Of a DNA stretch of 50,995 nucleotides, positions 41,792-49,917 are shown piece by piece; position 1 is the first letter of the stretch; the number at the start of each line of letters is the position of its first letter. The stretch spans positions 1 through 50,995 of the forward strand of contig JAFSWM010000055.1 of assembly GCA_017444485.1 (NCBI GenBank), in the 5' to 3' direction. Position numbers and translations under genes: made by a program. The notes beneath the pieces are model-generated. The model did no database searches. It was not told the origin of the DNA and saw nothing but the letters and a program-made list of their open reading frames with translations. Source of the stretch: Bacteroidaceae bacterium. GTDB taxonomy: Bacteria; Bacteroidota; Bacteroidia; Bacteroidales; Bacteroidaceae.

Positions 41792-44700
41792 ATGAGAAAG
41801 TTTACTTCTTTTCTCGTACTGATGTTGCTCGGCTTCGTCAGCATCAGTGCACAAGAGACGTACAACAACAAGGTCATCGAAGTGAAAGGTGACCAAGTTG
41901 TGGCTCTTGAAGAGTTGGTAGATGGTGGCACTTACGTCTTGTTCAACAACGGGCGTAACGCCTACATCTACGAGCGGGCAGACAACGCGCTCTACCAATC
42001 CGCGAATTGCGAGGAAGGTTCTGACGCCACGTTTGTCTTCACGTTTGAGGTGAAGTCTACCTCCGACACCGAGGTCCAGGCCAGCATCCGTTCGGCCTAT
42101 GGACGCTACCTGCCCGACGTGAGCGGCAACCAAGCGTTGAGCACGCAGGACGCCCCCGCCATCTACACCATCACCATGCCTGAGGACGGCGTGTTCCACT
42201 TCACGATGCCCAGCGGCAAAGAACTCAATGGTAATGGTAACGGTACCAATGGCGACGGAGCGACCGTAGCCTCCTGGATCAGCGGCGACGGCGCCAATGG
42301 TAAGTTCACCATCTACATGGTGGAAGTTGGCGACCCGCAGGCATGGATGGTTCTTGACCAGGTGCTGGCTGAGATTCAGTTCGATGGCAGCAACTACCAG
42401 GCCGACATCCCTGGTGGCTATCCCCAGGACCTCATCGACGCCTGCCAAAACGCCTATGACCTGGCTTGCGACATCCAGGCTGACTACGGTGCATACAGCG
42501 ACGAGGAAATCACACAGGCCGCTGACGACCTGCGCGCTGCCTATGAGGCACTGCTCGCCGGACAGATCCCCGTATCGTTCCAGGCTGGCAACTACTACCT
42601 GGTAAGCGCACGTATCGGCACGTCCAACAACATGATGGACAACCTCGACGACCTCTCCAATGTGGACGCTGCCTATGCCGACCTCTCCTCTTCCACCGCG
42701 CTGTGGAGCGAGGCATTCGATGCTACGGTGTTGGGCGCTAACGCTGAGCCCCAGTACATTTGGAAGTTCGAGGCCGCCGGCACCACCGAGGACGAGAAGC
42801 CCCTCTACACCATCAAGAACCTGGCCATCGACCAGTACCTAAACAACACCACTGGCGCCTCCACAGCCTATGGCTTCACCGCAAGTGCAGAAGAGGCTGG
42901 TAAGTTCGTGGTAGGTACCAGCACCGCAGTGGCTGGCTTCATCACCATCGTGAACTCCGCTATCACCACAGAGCACTCTGGCCTCCATTCCGCAACCAGC
43001 GGTAAGAAAGTGGTGAACTGGACTCCCGCAGCAGGCGGTAGCGCCTGGACCGTTGTGGCAGTGGACGACGAGACCATCGCTCAGATGGGCACCAAGATCG
43101 ACTCCCTGCGCAACGCCGCAGCCCAGAAGGCCCTGAACGACACCCTGCAGAAGTACTACACCGCAGCGGTGGCAGCCCGTGAGGCTGGTCGCACCTTCAC
43201 CTTCGAAGGCACCAACGACGGACAGTTCCCCGTAGGCGAAGGACTCCTGATCGACGAGACACAGGTATGGGTATATCCCGCCGACCCCGATGAGAACAAC
43301 ACTCCGGGCCTCTTTGACGGCGTATTTAATGGCACAACTACCTTCATTCACACCAGCTGGCACGCCAGTGTACAGGGCACCGAGCCCCACTACATCCAAA
43401 TGGACCTCGGCGAAGAGGTGTCCACCCTCGTGCTGAAGTATGCTGTGCGCAGCGACGCCGGCACGCCCGACATCCCCTACACAGTGACGCTCTACGGAAC
43501 GAACGACGCGAACCTGCTCTCCACCGATGAGGACACCATCCCCAGCAGCGAGTGGACGAACCTGGGCGACTACACCCTCAACTGGCAGTATCCGCTCCTC
43601 GACGCTGACGGCAACACAGTGAGCGTAAGCATGCGCGGCAACATCCGCGGCCTCATCCCCGAGGGCGAGGGCGCTGGCGTGACGAGTTTCGAATTCCCCG
43701 CAGCCTACCGCTACGTACGTATGGCAGTGAACAGCACGGTGCAGAGCGTCAAGAATGGCTCAACACGTACCAACGGCGACGGCTTCAACTACTGGTGCAT
43801 GGCTGAACTCCGCGCCTATGCCGCCACCTACGACCCCGACTGCGTATATGCACACATGGACGAGGCAGCCATCAACGCTCTTGAGAGCAGCCTGGCAACC
43901 GCCAAGACCGAACTGGCTGACGAAAAGGCCACGCAGGGCACCATCGATGCACTGAAGGCTGCCTACGAAGCATTCATGGCTGTATTCCCCGACAAGAACA
44001 AGCTCAACGCTGCCATCGCAGAAGCCAAGACATGGTCAAAGAATGCTGTGGAAGGCGAGGAGATCGGTAACTACAAGGCTGGTGCATTGACTGCCTTCAA
44101 TACTGCCGTTAATGATGCACAGAGTGTTGCCGATGGAACGCTGACCTTCGAGGCCTACAACAACGCCATGCAGAACCTCTCCAACGCTGTTGAGACACTG
44201 GCAGGCAAACTCGTATTGCCCGAAACTGGCTACTACAACATCCAGAGCCTCACCACTGGCGCCGCTAAGGATGCCTACTTGTGCGCACGCTACACCAGCA
44301 CCACCGACAGGAGCGCTGTGAGCGGACTCGGATGGAACTACGCCGGCAAGAACCCGGGCGACTACCTCAACACCCTCTGGTACGTAGAAAAGACTGAAAG
44401 CGGTGCCTACACGTTCAAGAACGTGGCCAGCGGCTACTACATGCAGAACACGCAGACCACCCTCAGCGGTGCTGTGGCACAGGGCACCGAGCCTTGTGAG
44501 ATTGATCTCCGTGCCGCACGCGACAGCGCAGGTATCGGTCTGAACTTCATCATCAACGCCGAAGAGGGCCTCTACGGTAACGCACAGCCCGGCGGCAACG
44601 TATTCGTGGTATGGAGCAGTGCACAAGGCAATGACAACAGCGCGTTCTCCTTCGTGCCCGCCGACTACGGCCAGATGATGACCATCGACCTGAACAAGCC

Positions 44701-45283
44701 CGTGAGCGTAAACGTACTGCCCTTCACCGCAGTGCCCTACGGCGACTGCTACAGCGTGGCTGGCATCACCGAGGACGGCACAAGCGTAGCGCTGAACGCC
44801 ATCAGCGGCGAAATCCCCGCTGGCACACCGTTCGTCATCGTGGCCGACACCTCCGTGACCAAGAACGTGCAGCTGATGCTCCTCGCTACCACGCCCGACG
44901 ACGTGTCGTACGTCTACGAGCCCCTCACCGTGAACGGCCTCGTGGGCACCTTCGAGCCCGACACTATCTCCGAGACCGAACTCGTGATGAAGGCCGACTG
45001 CTCCGAACTCGTATACGCAAGTTCCGCAGCACTGAAGGCCATCGCACCGAACAGCGGCTACTTCGTATGGAGCGACCTGCAGGCACTGCCCCGCGTGAGC
45101 GCAGGTGACCAACTGCTCCCGCTCATGGAAGACCTCGTGAACGGCATCGGCACCCTCGTGGCTGAACCCGCCGCAGGCAAGCGCCAAGGCGTATTCACCC
45201 TCCAGGGACAGAAGATCACCGACACGCGCAACCTGCCCGCCGGCGTTTACATCGTCAACGGACGCAAAGTCCTCGTGAAGTAA
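41792..45283 (+). CDS. Large secreted multidomain protein (F5/8 type C, FIVAR, lectin-like modules)
   Basis: This 1163-residue protein has a signal peptide MRKFTSFLVLMLLGFVSISA. Two beta-trefoil-like or lectin-like modules (about 25-170 and 807-950) share the pattern of Tyr/Asn-rich strands. A discoidin/F5-8 type C domain lies at about 500-680 (PHYIQMDLGEEVSTLVLKYA through YRYVRMAVNS). FIVAR-like three-helix repeats lie at about 690-805. The C-terminus is FTLQGQKI...GVYIVNGRKVLVK, the T9SS-type tail. No catalytic domain is recognised, so a carbohydrate-binding or adhesive surface role is inferred. Codon use is strongly C-ending, suggesting high expression. The ATG at 41792 is chosen for the signal peptide. 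Confidence 0.82.
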   Translation: MRKFTSFLVLMLLGFVSISAQETYNNKVIEVKGDQVVALEELVDGGTYVLFNNGRNAYIYERADNALYQSANCEEGSDATFVFTFEVKSTSDTEVQASIRSAYGRYLPDVSGNQALSTQDAPAIYTITMPEDGVFHFTMPSGKELNGNGNGTNGDGATVASWISGDGANGKFTIYMVEVGDPQAWMVLDQVLAEIQFDGSNYQADIPGGYPQDLIDACQNAYDLACDIQADYGAYSDEEITQAADDLRAAYEALLAGQIPVSFQAGNYYLVSARIGTSNNMMDNLDDLSNVDAAYADLSSSTALWSEAFDATVLGANAEPQYIWKFEAAGTTEDEKPLYTIKNLAIDQYLNNTTGASTAYGFTASAEEAGKFVVGTSTAVAGFITIVNSAITTEHSGLHSATSGKKVVNWTPAAGGSAWTVVAVDDETIAQMGTKIDSLRNAAAQKALNDTLQKYYTAAVAAREAGRTFTFEGTNDGQFPVGEGLLIDETQVWVYPADPDENNTPGLFDGVFNGTTTFIHTSWHASVQGTEPHYIQMDLGEEVSTLVLKYAVRSDAGTPDIPYTVTLYGTNDANLLSTDEDTIPSSEWTNLGDYTLNWQYPLLDADGNTVSVSMRGNIRGLIPEGEGAGVTSFEFPAAYRYVRMAVNSTVQSVKNGSTRTNGDGFNYWCMAELRAYAATYDPDCVYAHMDEAAINALESSLATAKTELADEKATQGTIDALKAAYEAFMAVFPDKNKLNAAIAEAKTWSKNAVEGEEIGNYKAGALTAFNTAVNDAQSVADGTLTFEAYNNAMQNLSNAVETLAGKLVLPETGYYNIQSLTTGAAKDAYLCARYTSTTDRSAVSGLGWNYAGKNPGDYLNTLWYVEKTESGAYTFKNVASGYYMQNTQTTLSGAVAQGTEPCEIDLRAARDSAGIGLNFIINAEEGLYGNAQPGGNVFVVWSSAQGNDNSAFSFVPADYGQMMTIDLNKPVSVNVLPFTAVPYGDCYSVAGITEDGTSVALNAISGEIPAGTPFVIVADTSVTKNVQLMLLATTPDDVSYVYEPLTVNGLVGTFEPDTISETELVMKADCSELVYASSAALKAIAPNSGYFVWSDLQALPRVSAGDQLLPLMEDLVNGIGTLVAEPAAGKRQGVFTLQGQKITDTRNLPAGVYIVNGRKVLVK

Positions 45284-45313
45284 ACACCCGCGCACAGCGC
45301 AAACCCCACTACT

Positions 45314-45352
45314 ACGGGGAAGAGACCATATCGGGCCTCTTCCCCGTTTTTT
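45314..45352 (+). terminator. Rho-independent terminator
   Basis: ACGGGGAAGAG (45314-45324) pairs perfectly with 45337-45347, followed by six T. It ends the transcript of the large secreted protein gene. Confidence 0.92.
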
Positions 45353-45373
45353 GTTGTTTGATGGTTTGCCCCC

Positions 45374-45397
45374 TGGGAGCGCGGGCGTCCCGCCCGC
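45374..45397 (+). repeat. GGGAGCGCGGGCG hairpin repeat, copy 1
   Basis: TGGGAGC then GCGGGCG-TCC-CGCCCGC, a 7-bp stem with a 3-nt loop. The same unit recurs at 49306-49329 and, inverted, at 49421-49444. Confidence 0.8.
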
Positions 45398-45583
45398 GAC
45401 CGCGTACAAGGATTGCAGCCCCGCCTAACGATACATACGAAATCGCTAAAAACAGAGTCCGTGTTACTTTAGTTTGGGAAGAATTACGAGGTTTTCTGTA
45501 GTTACTCCATTTCCTCAATCCCAAGCTTCAGCACGTCATCCTCATTGAATTGATGCGTGCGCTGTGGCTGTTGGCATACTGTG
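45398..45583. other. Intergenic sequence before hicA, possible gene remnant
   Basis: No complete gene is seen. A short piece near 45466-45486 (GAGTCCGTGTTACTTTAG) resembles the palindrome core at 488-549 in decayed form. On the minus strand 45504-45560 reads HQFNEDDVLKLGIEEME-stop, which looks like the end of a small protein with no visible start, possibly a leftover. Confidence 0.35.
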
Positions 45584-45817
45584 CTACAGATTTTCCAGCA
45601 ACGAGATAAACTCCTGCCGAGAAATACCAAGATTGCGCAGGGTGTTCTTGACGATGAACTCCCTAACGGGATCTATATGTGTCTGTATGATAACGGGGCG
45701 CGACATCCCTTCCTTCGCCCATGCCTCATGCCCTCCACGCTTTCTATCACATTTCAGCCCGAGGGCCGTAAGCGCACGACGGAAATCCTGCAATGAAATG
45801 TTGGAGAGGCTTTTCAT
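45584..45817 (-). CDS. hicA: HicA-type mRNA interferase toxin
   Basis: This 77-residue dsRBD-like toxin has the fold pattern of HicA: an N-terminal helix SLQDFRRALTALGL, a strand with GGHEAW that contains the catalytic His, and a C-terminal helix HIDPVREFIVKNTLRNLGIS. HicA cleaves mRNA and is neutralised by HicB. It follows hicB with a 4-base overlap (ATGA), so the order is antitoxin then toxin, the reverse of the E. coli hicAB arrangement. Confidence 0.92.
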   Translation of the reverse strand: MKSLSNISLQDFRRALTALGLKCDRKRGGHEAWAKEGMSRPVIIQTHIDPVREFIVKNTLRNLGISRQEFISLLENL

Positions 45818-46203
45818 ACGCCCACAGGAATATTAATGCGCATGGGCATCACGATACGCTGATAAGATTTGTCGCCCCCTATCAAGCTGGCATATTCTGG
45901 CTTGCGCGAAAGTGTGCGGAACGCGGGCGGTTCAGCTGAATGCTTGCGTACCTTCCAGCCATGGTCTTTCAGGTCGTCAAGAAGGGTGCCGTTTTCTACA
46001 CACCACTCAATGTGGAGTTGGAAACACTCAAAAAAGTTTTTCACTGCATCGGCATAGTCCTTGCCTGAAGTGGCGATGTCAAGACTGGGACAATACGCCA
46101 CGTATGCATTGTCTTCTGGAAAAACGTAGAATGGCAATTGAAAGTGGTATTCGGCGCCATTGCCCTCTTCGTGGGCTTGAGCCTCGAGTGTGAAATGTTT
46201 CAT
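45814..46203 (-). CDS. hicB: HicB-type antitoxin
   Basis: This 129-residue protein has the partial RNase H-like HicB fold: FQLPFYVFPEDNAYVAYCPS and LDIATSGKDYADAVKNFFEC are the typical strands and helix. No clear C-terminal helix-turn-helix or ribbon-helix-helix is visible; the tail ends RIVMPMRINIPVGV, so autoregulation may differ from the E. coli type. It is the first gene of the pair, with a -7 box at 46274-46281. Confidence 0.9.
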   Translation of the reverse strand: MKHFTLEAQAHEEGNGAEYHFQLPFYVFPEDNAYVAYCPSLDIATSGKDYADAVKNFFECFQLHIEWCVENGTLLDDLKDHGWKVRKHSAEPPAFRTLSRKPEYASLIGGDKSYQRIVMPMRINIPVGV

Positions 46204-46273
46204 AAGTTTGAATAATGTAACAGTGAAACGCGGTGGCGTTCAAACTTTCTCCATCCGAATGAGGTGGATTCCG

Positions 46274-46302
46274 CAAAAGTAGTTTATAAACCTTTAATGG
46301 TT
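46274..46302 (-). promoter_or_regulatory. hicBA promoter region with inverted repeat
   Basis: The minus strand reads TACTTTTG (46274-46281). An inverted repeat AACC-N6-GGTT (46289-46302) overlaps the expected -33 position and could be an operator for autoregulation. Confidence 0.5.
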
Positions 46303-46440
46303 GTCGTTTTTTGAATGATTTTTTAAGATGAGTCTTTATTTCTCTTTGAACAAGACGGAATTTGTTGTTATCGGACTCGTTCTGGCTATGCTTGCCTGCG
46401 AAGGCTTTGTGCGCGAGCGGTTAGGGCCTATAGATGCAGG

Positions 46441-46467
46441 AAAGGGATGCCGGCGGGGCATCCCTTT
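46441..46467 (-). terminator. Hairpin downstream of tRNA-Ser
   Basis: AAAGGGATGCC (46441-46451) pairs perfectly with 46457-46467. It lies 13 bases after the tRNA-Ser 3' end and probably ends its transcript, although no long T-tract follows. Confidence 0.7.
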
Positions 46468-46480
46468 GAGGATAAAAACG

Positions 46481-46568
46481 CGGAGAGAGGGGGATTCGAA
46501 CCCCCGAACCGCTTTTGACGGTTACACGCTTTCCAGGCGTGCCTCTTCAGCCACTCGAGCATCTCTCC
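46481..46568 (-). tRNA. tRNA-Ser (anticodon GGA)
   Basis: An 88-nt tRNA with a long variable arm, as expected for Ser. The acceptor GGAGAGA pairs with TCTCTCC and the discriminator is G (plus 46481). The anticodon loop CTGGAAA gives GGA, and the T arm is GGTTCGAATCC. Confidence 0.95.
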
Positions 46569-46585
46569 TGGGGGTTTCCAAGGCG

Positions 46586-46616
46586 CAAAAGTAGGCAGAA
46601 ACGGCGAACCGACAAA
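46586..46616 (-). promoter_or_regulatory. tRNA-Ser promoter
   Basis: On the minus strand TTTG (46613-46616), exactly 19 bp, TACTTTTG (46586-46593): a perfect match to the consensus, 17 bp before the tRNA. Confidence 0.85.
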
Positions 46617-46776
46617 ATTTTCAAAGTATTTCGCCAAAAAAATCTGCGACAGAGGCTGGGCACTGGTGTGTGGGAGGCTGCAGGAAGAAGGACTCACGGG
46701 CAGGTCAGGGCGATGTCAGAGGCTGTCGGAAGGCCGGTTTGGGTAGAGTGAAAGCGCACGGGGCGGCATTTTTGCT

Positions 46777-46784
46777 TACTTTTG
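46777..46784 (+). promoter_or_regulatory. -7 box of xseA-xseB-trmB
   Basis: TACTTTTG, a perfect -7 box, lies 38 bp before the xseA ATG. The -33 element is not clear. Confidence 0.55.
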
Positions 46785-46822
46785 CAGTGCGGCGTGCGCA
46801 TACTCACCCGCCCCACCCTGAT

Positions 46823-48061
46823 ATGGACAAGACGCTCTCACTCCTCGAACTCAACTCGTTGGCTTCTGCGGCCCTGGGGCAGGCTTTGCCCGGGCGATAC
46901 AACATCGTGGCCGAAATCAGTGAAATCTCCGGACGGAGCGGCGGCCACTGCTACCTGACGTTAATCGAGAAAGGTGCCCTGGGCGACACCGTGGCCAAGG
47001 CACCGGCACACATCTGGCGCAACAGGTGGGCCAACGTCTCTGCACAATTCGTCAGGGCCACAGGGCAAGCCTTGGCTGCTGGGATGAAGGTGCTTGCTGT
47101 GGTGGAGGTGGAACTACACACACAATACGGCTACTCGCTGAATGTGCTGGACATTGACGCGTCCTATACCATGGGCGAGCAAGCACGCCGCCGCCAGGAG
47201 ACAATCCTTCGGCTCAAGGCCGATGGCGTGTACGACATGAACCGCGAGTTGCCGCTGCCCCGCCCTTTGACGCGCGTCGCTGTGGTGTCGAGTGCTACCG
47301 CCGCTGGTTATGGTGACTTCTGCCGCCAGTTGGAACAGTCGGGCTACCCGATCCGCCCCACCCTATTCGAGGCCGTGGTGCAAGGCACATCCGCCCCTAC
47401 TTCGGTGATTAGAGCGTTGGAACGCATTGAGGCGGTGCGCGATGATTTTGACGCCGTAGTCATCATTCGCGGTGGCGGCGCGACAGACGACTTGGTGTGT
47501 TTCGACGACTATGACCTGGCGAGTGCCGTGGCTCAGGCCAGCCTGCCAGTGCTCACCGGCATCGGGCACGAGCGCGACACGAGTGTGACCGACATGGTGG
47601 CCTGCCGTGCTTTCAAGACGCCTACTGCCGTGGCCGCCTTTCTCATCGATCGTCACAACGAGGAACTGCGCACCATCGACGACCTCATGGCACGCCTATC
47701 AAAGAGCGTCTCAGAGGCAGTGAACCACCACACGCTGCTCCTACGCGAGACCTCGGCGCGTCTGCAAATCGCTGCGAAAAGCCTCTCCCAAGCGGAGCGT
47801 CTGCGTACAGAACGTCTGCGCCTACTCCTGTCCACCGCTACACGAAGCCACCTCGGCAACCAACGTCAGCGGCTCGCCACCCTCGGCAAGCAAGTTGCGC
47901 TGCTCGACCCTCAGAACGTGCTGGAGCGCGGCTACAGCCTGACCACCTGCGGCGGCCACGTAGTGCGCCGCGCCAGCGACCTGCACCATGGCGATGTGCT
48001 ACTGACCCGCTTCGGGAAAGGCACAGCGCAGAGCCGCGTGGAGATTGTTACAGAAGAATAA
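46823..48061 (+). CDS. xseA: Exodeoxyribonuclease VII large subunit
   Basis: This 412-residue protein has an N-terminal OB-fold (about 1-100, with AEISEISGRSGGHCYLTL) and a catalytic domain with AVVSSATAAGYGDF, VIIRGGGATDDL and TGIGHERDTSVTDMVACRAFKTPTA, the conserved XseA blocks. A long coiled-coil C-terminal part and the final GYSLTT segment follow. With XseB it forms an exonuclease that degrades single-stranded DNA in repair. The ATG at 46823 (MDKTLSLLEL) follows a -7 box; an open frame upstream is rejected. Confidence 0.94.
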   Translation: MDKTLSLLELNSLASAALGQALPGRYNIVAEISEISGRSGGHCYLTLIEKGALGDTVAKAPAHIWRNRWANVSAQFVRATGQALAAGMKVLAVVEVELHTQYGYSLNVLDIDASYTMGEQARRRQETILRLKADGVYDMNRELPLPRPLTRVAVVSSATAAGYGDFCRQLEQSGYPIRPTLFEAVVQGTSAPTSVIRALERIEAVRDDFDAVVIIRGGGATDDLVCFDDYDLASAVAQASLPVLTGIGHERDTSVTDMVACRAFKTPTAVAAFLIDRHNEELRTIDDLMARLSKSVSEAVNHHTLLLRETSARLQIAAKSLSQAERLRTERLRLLLSTATRSHLGNQRQRLATLGKQVALLDPQNVLERGYSLTTCGGHVVRRASDLHHGDVLLTRFGKGTAQSRVEIVTEE

Positions 48062-48089
48062 CGACAACCTTATTTATCCCCCGATAATC

Positions 48090-48296
48090 GTGGAAAACCA
48101 ACCTATCACCTACACCGCTGCCCTGGCTCGCGTGGAAGAAATCGTCGCCTCGCTCGAGAGCGGCACGTGCGACATCGACCAGTTGTGCGAGCGCATCGCC
48201 GAAGCGAAACGTCTACTGACATTCTGCGCCAAACGCCTTGAAGACGTGGACGCACAGTACGAACTCCTCATGAAATCCGACGATGGGCAAGGGTAA
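48090..48296 (+). CDS. xseB: Exodeoxyribonuclease VII small subunit
   Basis: This 68-residue helical protein has the XseB pattern [18 protein letters not shown] then [18 protein letters not shown]. It wraps the coiled coil of XseA. The start is placed at the GTG at 48090 ([10 protein letters not shown]), since no ATG exists; a TTG at 48045, overlapping xseA, is an alternative that adds 15 unlikely residues. It overlaps trmB by 14 bases, so all three genes are one operon. Confidence 0.9.
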   Translation: MENQPITYTAALARVEEIVASLESGTCDIDQLCERIAEAKRLLTFCAKRLEDVDAQYELLMKSDDGQG

Positions 48297-49056
48297 ACTG
48301 GCCAAGTTCGCCGAGATGGCGGCGCTGCCCAACGTGGTGGAGTGCCCCTTCCCACAGACGGACACAGACTTCGCCCTGCGTGGGCGTTGGGGTACTGACT
48401 TCTTTGGCAACGACCGCCCCATCGTGCTCGAACTGGGCTGCGGGCGCGGCGAATACACCGTGGGACTGGCACGGCTGTTTCCCGACATGAACTTCATTGG
48501 CGTGGACATCAAAGGAGCACGCATGTGGAGCGGTGCGACGGAGGCTCAGCGCGAGGGGCTGGCCAATGCGGGCTTCCTGCGCACCCGTGTGGAGTTCATC
48601 GATCGGCTCTTCGGTCCCGATGAGGTGAGCGAGATATGGCTGACGTTCAGCGACCCGCAGATGAAAAAGCCCCGCAAGCGCCTCACCGGCACACACTTCC
48701 TCGAACGCTACCGCGGCTTCCTACGCGACGGAGGCACAGTGCATGTCAAGACCGACTCGCAGTTTCTGTTTACCTACACCAGCCTGCTCTGCGAAAAGAG
48801 CGACCTGCCCGTTGAAGCCTGCACCGCCGACCTCTACGGCACATTGAGCGACGCTTACGACGCTGTCACGCAGCGCGTCCTCGGCATCCGCACCTATTAC
48901 GAGAGCCAGTGGCTCGGGCGCGGCATCCCCATCAAGTACCTGCGCTTCCGCCTCCCCGCCGCTGCCACACTCTCCGAGCCCGACGTGGAAATCCCCTTCG
49001 ACTCCTACCGCTCCTACAACCGCAATCGCCGCAGCGAACGCAGCGCGGGCAAGTAG
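48283..49056 (+). CDS. trmB: tRNA (guanine-N7-)-methyltransferase TrmB
   Basis: This 257-residue SAM-dependent methyltransferase has SAM motif [29 protein letters not shown] (motif II), and the family motif [13 protein letters not shown] in place of the E. coli DPWPKKRH. It makes m7G46 in tRNA. The C-terminus extends past the core with a basic tail ([14 protein letters not shown]). Its ATG lies inside the end of xseB. Confidence 0.93.
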   Translation: MGKGKLAKFAEMAALPNVVECPFPQTDTDFALRGRWGTDFFGNDRPIVLELGCGRGEYTVGLARLFPDMNFIGVDIKGARMWSGATEAQREGLANAGFLRTRVEFIDRLFGPDEVSEIWLTFSDPQMKKPRKRLTGTHFLERYRGFLRDGGTVHVKTDSQFLFTYTSLLCEKSDLPVEACTADLYGTLSDAYDAVTQRVLGIRTYYESQWLGRGIPIKYLRFRLPAAATLSEPDVEIPFDSYRSYNRNRRSERSAGK

Positions 49057-49147
49057 CCGAAGACGATGGACAAGCAGTAACGCATTGCAATTGATGGCAA
49101 CACCGCAGGTATAGATCAATGTACTTTTATGGCCTAAACGATAAGTT

Positions 49148-49279
49148 ATGGCAAAATACAAAAGACACATCGCAGATAAACTTCTTGAACGAAAGGTTCT
49201 CGGGAAGGGTGCTGTTCTTATTGAAGGCCCCAAGTGGTGTGGCAAGGCGAGCGCAGAAGCAAACAAAACTCATTTTTGA
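49148..49279 (+). pseudogene. Remnant of an AAA-type ATPase (DUF4143/AAA_14-like)
   Basis: A 43-residue reading starts MAKYKRHIADKLLERK and reaches LIEGPKWCGKA, the Walker A region of the ATP-binding proteins that carry a DUF4143 domain. Homology breaks off within the loop after WCGK and a stop follows at 49277-49279. Intact members have about 350-430 residues, so this is only the 5' end of a deleted gene. Confidence 0.72.
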
Positions 49280-49305
49280 TTTGATTATGCCGAGCCGCAG
49301 CCTAC

Positions 49306-49329
49306 TGGGAGCGCAGGCGTCTCGCCTGC
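49306..49329 (+). repeat. GGGAGCGCGGGCG hairpin repeat, copy 2
   Basis: TGGGAGC, then GCAGGCG-TCT-CGCCTGC. Compensatory changes on both sides of the stem compared with copies 1 and 3 keep the 7-bp pairing, which suggests selection on the hairpin. Confidence 0.8.
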
Positions 49330-49381
49330 ATGACCGTTGCGAGTGGCTCAATGCCTGAGCAAAGGGCTATATCATCTTATT

Positions 49382-49418
49382 ACGTTTAAGAGCCCCCATC
49401 GAGGGGACTCTTAAACGT
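49382..49418. repeat. Long hairpin next to repeat copy 3
   Basis: ACGTTTAAGAG (49382-49392) pairs perfectly with 49408-49418. After one mismatch CCCC pairs with GGGG around a 5-nt loop. It has no T-tract and lies 2 bases from the inverted repeat copy at 49421. Confidence 0.75.
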
Positions 49419-49420
49419 TT

Positions 49421-49444
49421 GCGGGCGGGACGCCCGCGCTCCCA
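49421..49444 (-). repeat. GGGAGCGCGGGCG hairpin repeat, copy 3 (inverted)
   Basis: On the minus strand this is TGGGAGC then GCGGGCG-TCC-CGCCCGC, identical to copy 1. With copy 2 it flanks a 91-bp segment as an inverted pair. Confidence 0.8.
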
Positions 49445-49478
49445 GGGCACTTCGTCAGGCGTCACTAAGCTAATACTC

Positions 49479-49664
49479 TCAGGGATCCTCTTCCCAGAGC
49501 CTGCGTTTGGGACAAAGGGCTTCTTCTGGGGTATGCTCTTCTTCGTTCAGTGTCGTGTTGGTCTGCTTTGCGGTCGTTGTGCCGAGAGAGTTGAGCAGCA
49601 GAGCGTGCTTAAGAACCAAGCGGGCAGCCTCTGCCGCTGGCTTTTCATATGGTTTCTTTGTCAT
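49479..49664 (-). CDS. Short peptide, 61 residues, unknown function
   Basis: The protein starts MTKKPYEKPAAEAARLVLKH and continues with a hydrophobic LLLNSLG and a Thr/Glu-rich tail. The start resembles the K-x-Y-x-K-P-x-x-E peptides of 50-80 residues often found in Bacteroidales near secreted LRR proteins, and such a gene does follow upstream here. No signal peptide or enzyme motif is seen. Support is the start pattern and position only; it may still be chance. Confidence 0.5.
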   Translation of the reverse strand: MTKKPYEKPAAEAARLVLKHALLLNSLGTTTAKQTNTTLNEEEHTPEEALCPKRRLWEEDP

Positions 49665-49698
49665 AGCAAACTTGTTATTTAGAATGGTAAATGCTTAG

Positions 49699-49822
49699 AA
49701 CCACAAAAGACACAAAAGTCCACAAAGGGCTCGGGAGTGTGTTTGGTGTTGTATTAGTGTGTTTTGTGGTTGATGTTTGGGAACCACGAAGGGCACGAAA
49801 AGAGTCAAATGAACACGAAGAC
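49699..49822 (-). repeat. CACAAAG/CACGAAG-type repeat arrays
   Basis: Two imperfect arrays: 49699-49728 with CCACAAAAGACACAAAAG, and 49783-49822 with CCACGAAGGGCACGAAAAG. On the minus strand they read as CTTTTGTG and CTTCGTG units. They lie between the short peptide gene and the end of the LRR gene; no gene is supported in 49665-49917. Confidence 0.6.
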
Positions 49823-49917
49823 TCTATCGCGTTAGTGACCCTGTGGTCTTCTTTGTCGCCTTTTCTATCCACTCCCCTCTCGCCCTTTAGGGGAGAGAGG
49901 GGGGAGGGAGGGGCTGT

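Noticed and set aside
44036-45409. A 457-codon open frame antisense to the 1163-residue secreted protein
   Set aside because: It runs through the terminator and has shadow-type composition; the sense gene has a signal peptide, domains and a C-terminal tail.
46328-46594. An 88-codon plus-strand open frame with a hydrophobic start (MSLYFSLNKTEFVVIGL)
   Set aside because: It runs through the terminator hairpin and antisense tRNA-Ser. A shorter real peptide cannot be excluded but has no support.
49675-49872. A 65-codon minus-strand open frame ending FVSFVVLSIYHSK
   Set aside because: It is made of the CTTTGTG/CTTCGTG repeat arrays, which produce such false peptides.
49870-49915. The CCCCTCTCGCCCTTTAGGGG and following G-rich tract as a terminator
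   Set aside because: Partial self-pairing exists, but there is no T-tract and the purine run continues; it looks like low-complexity sequence.
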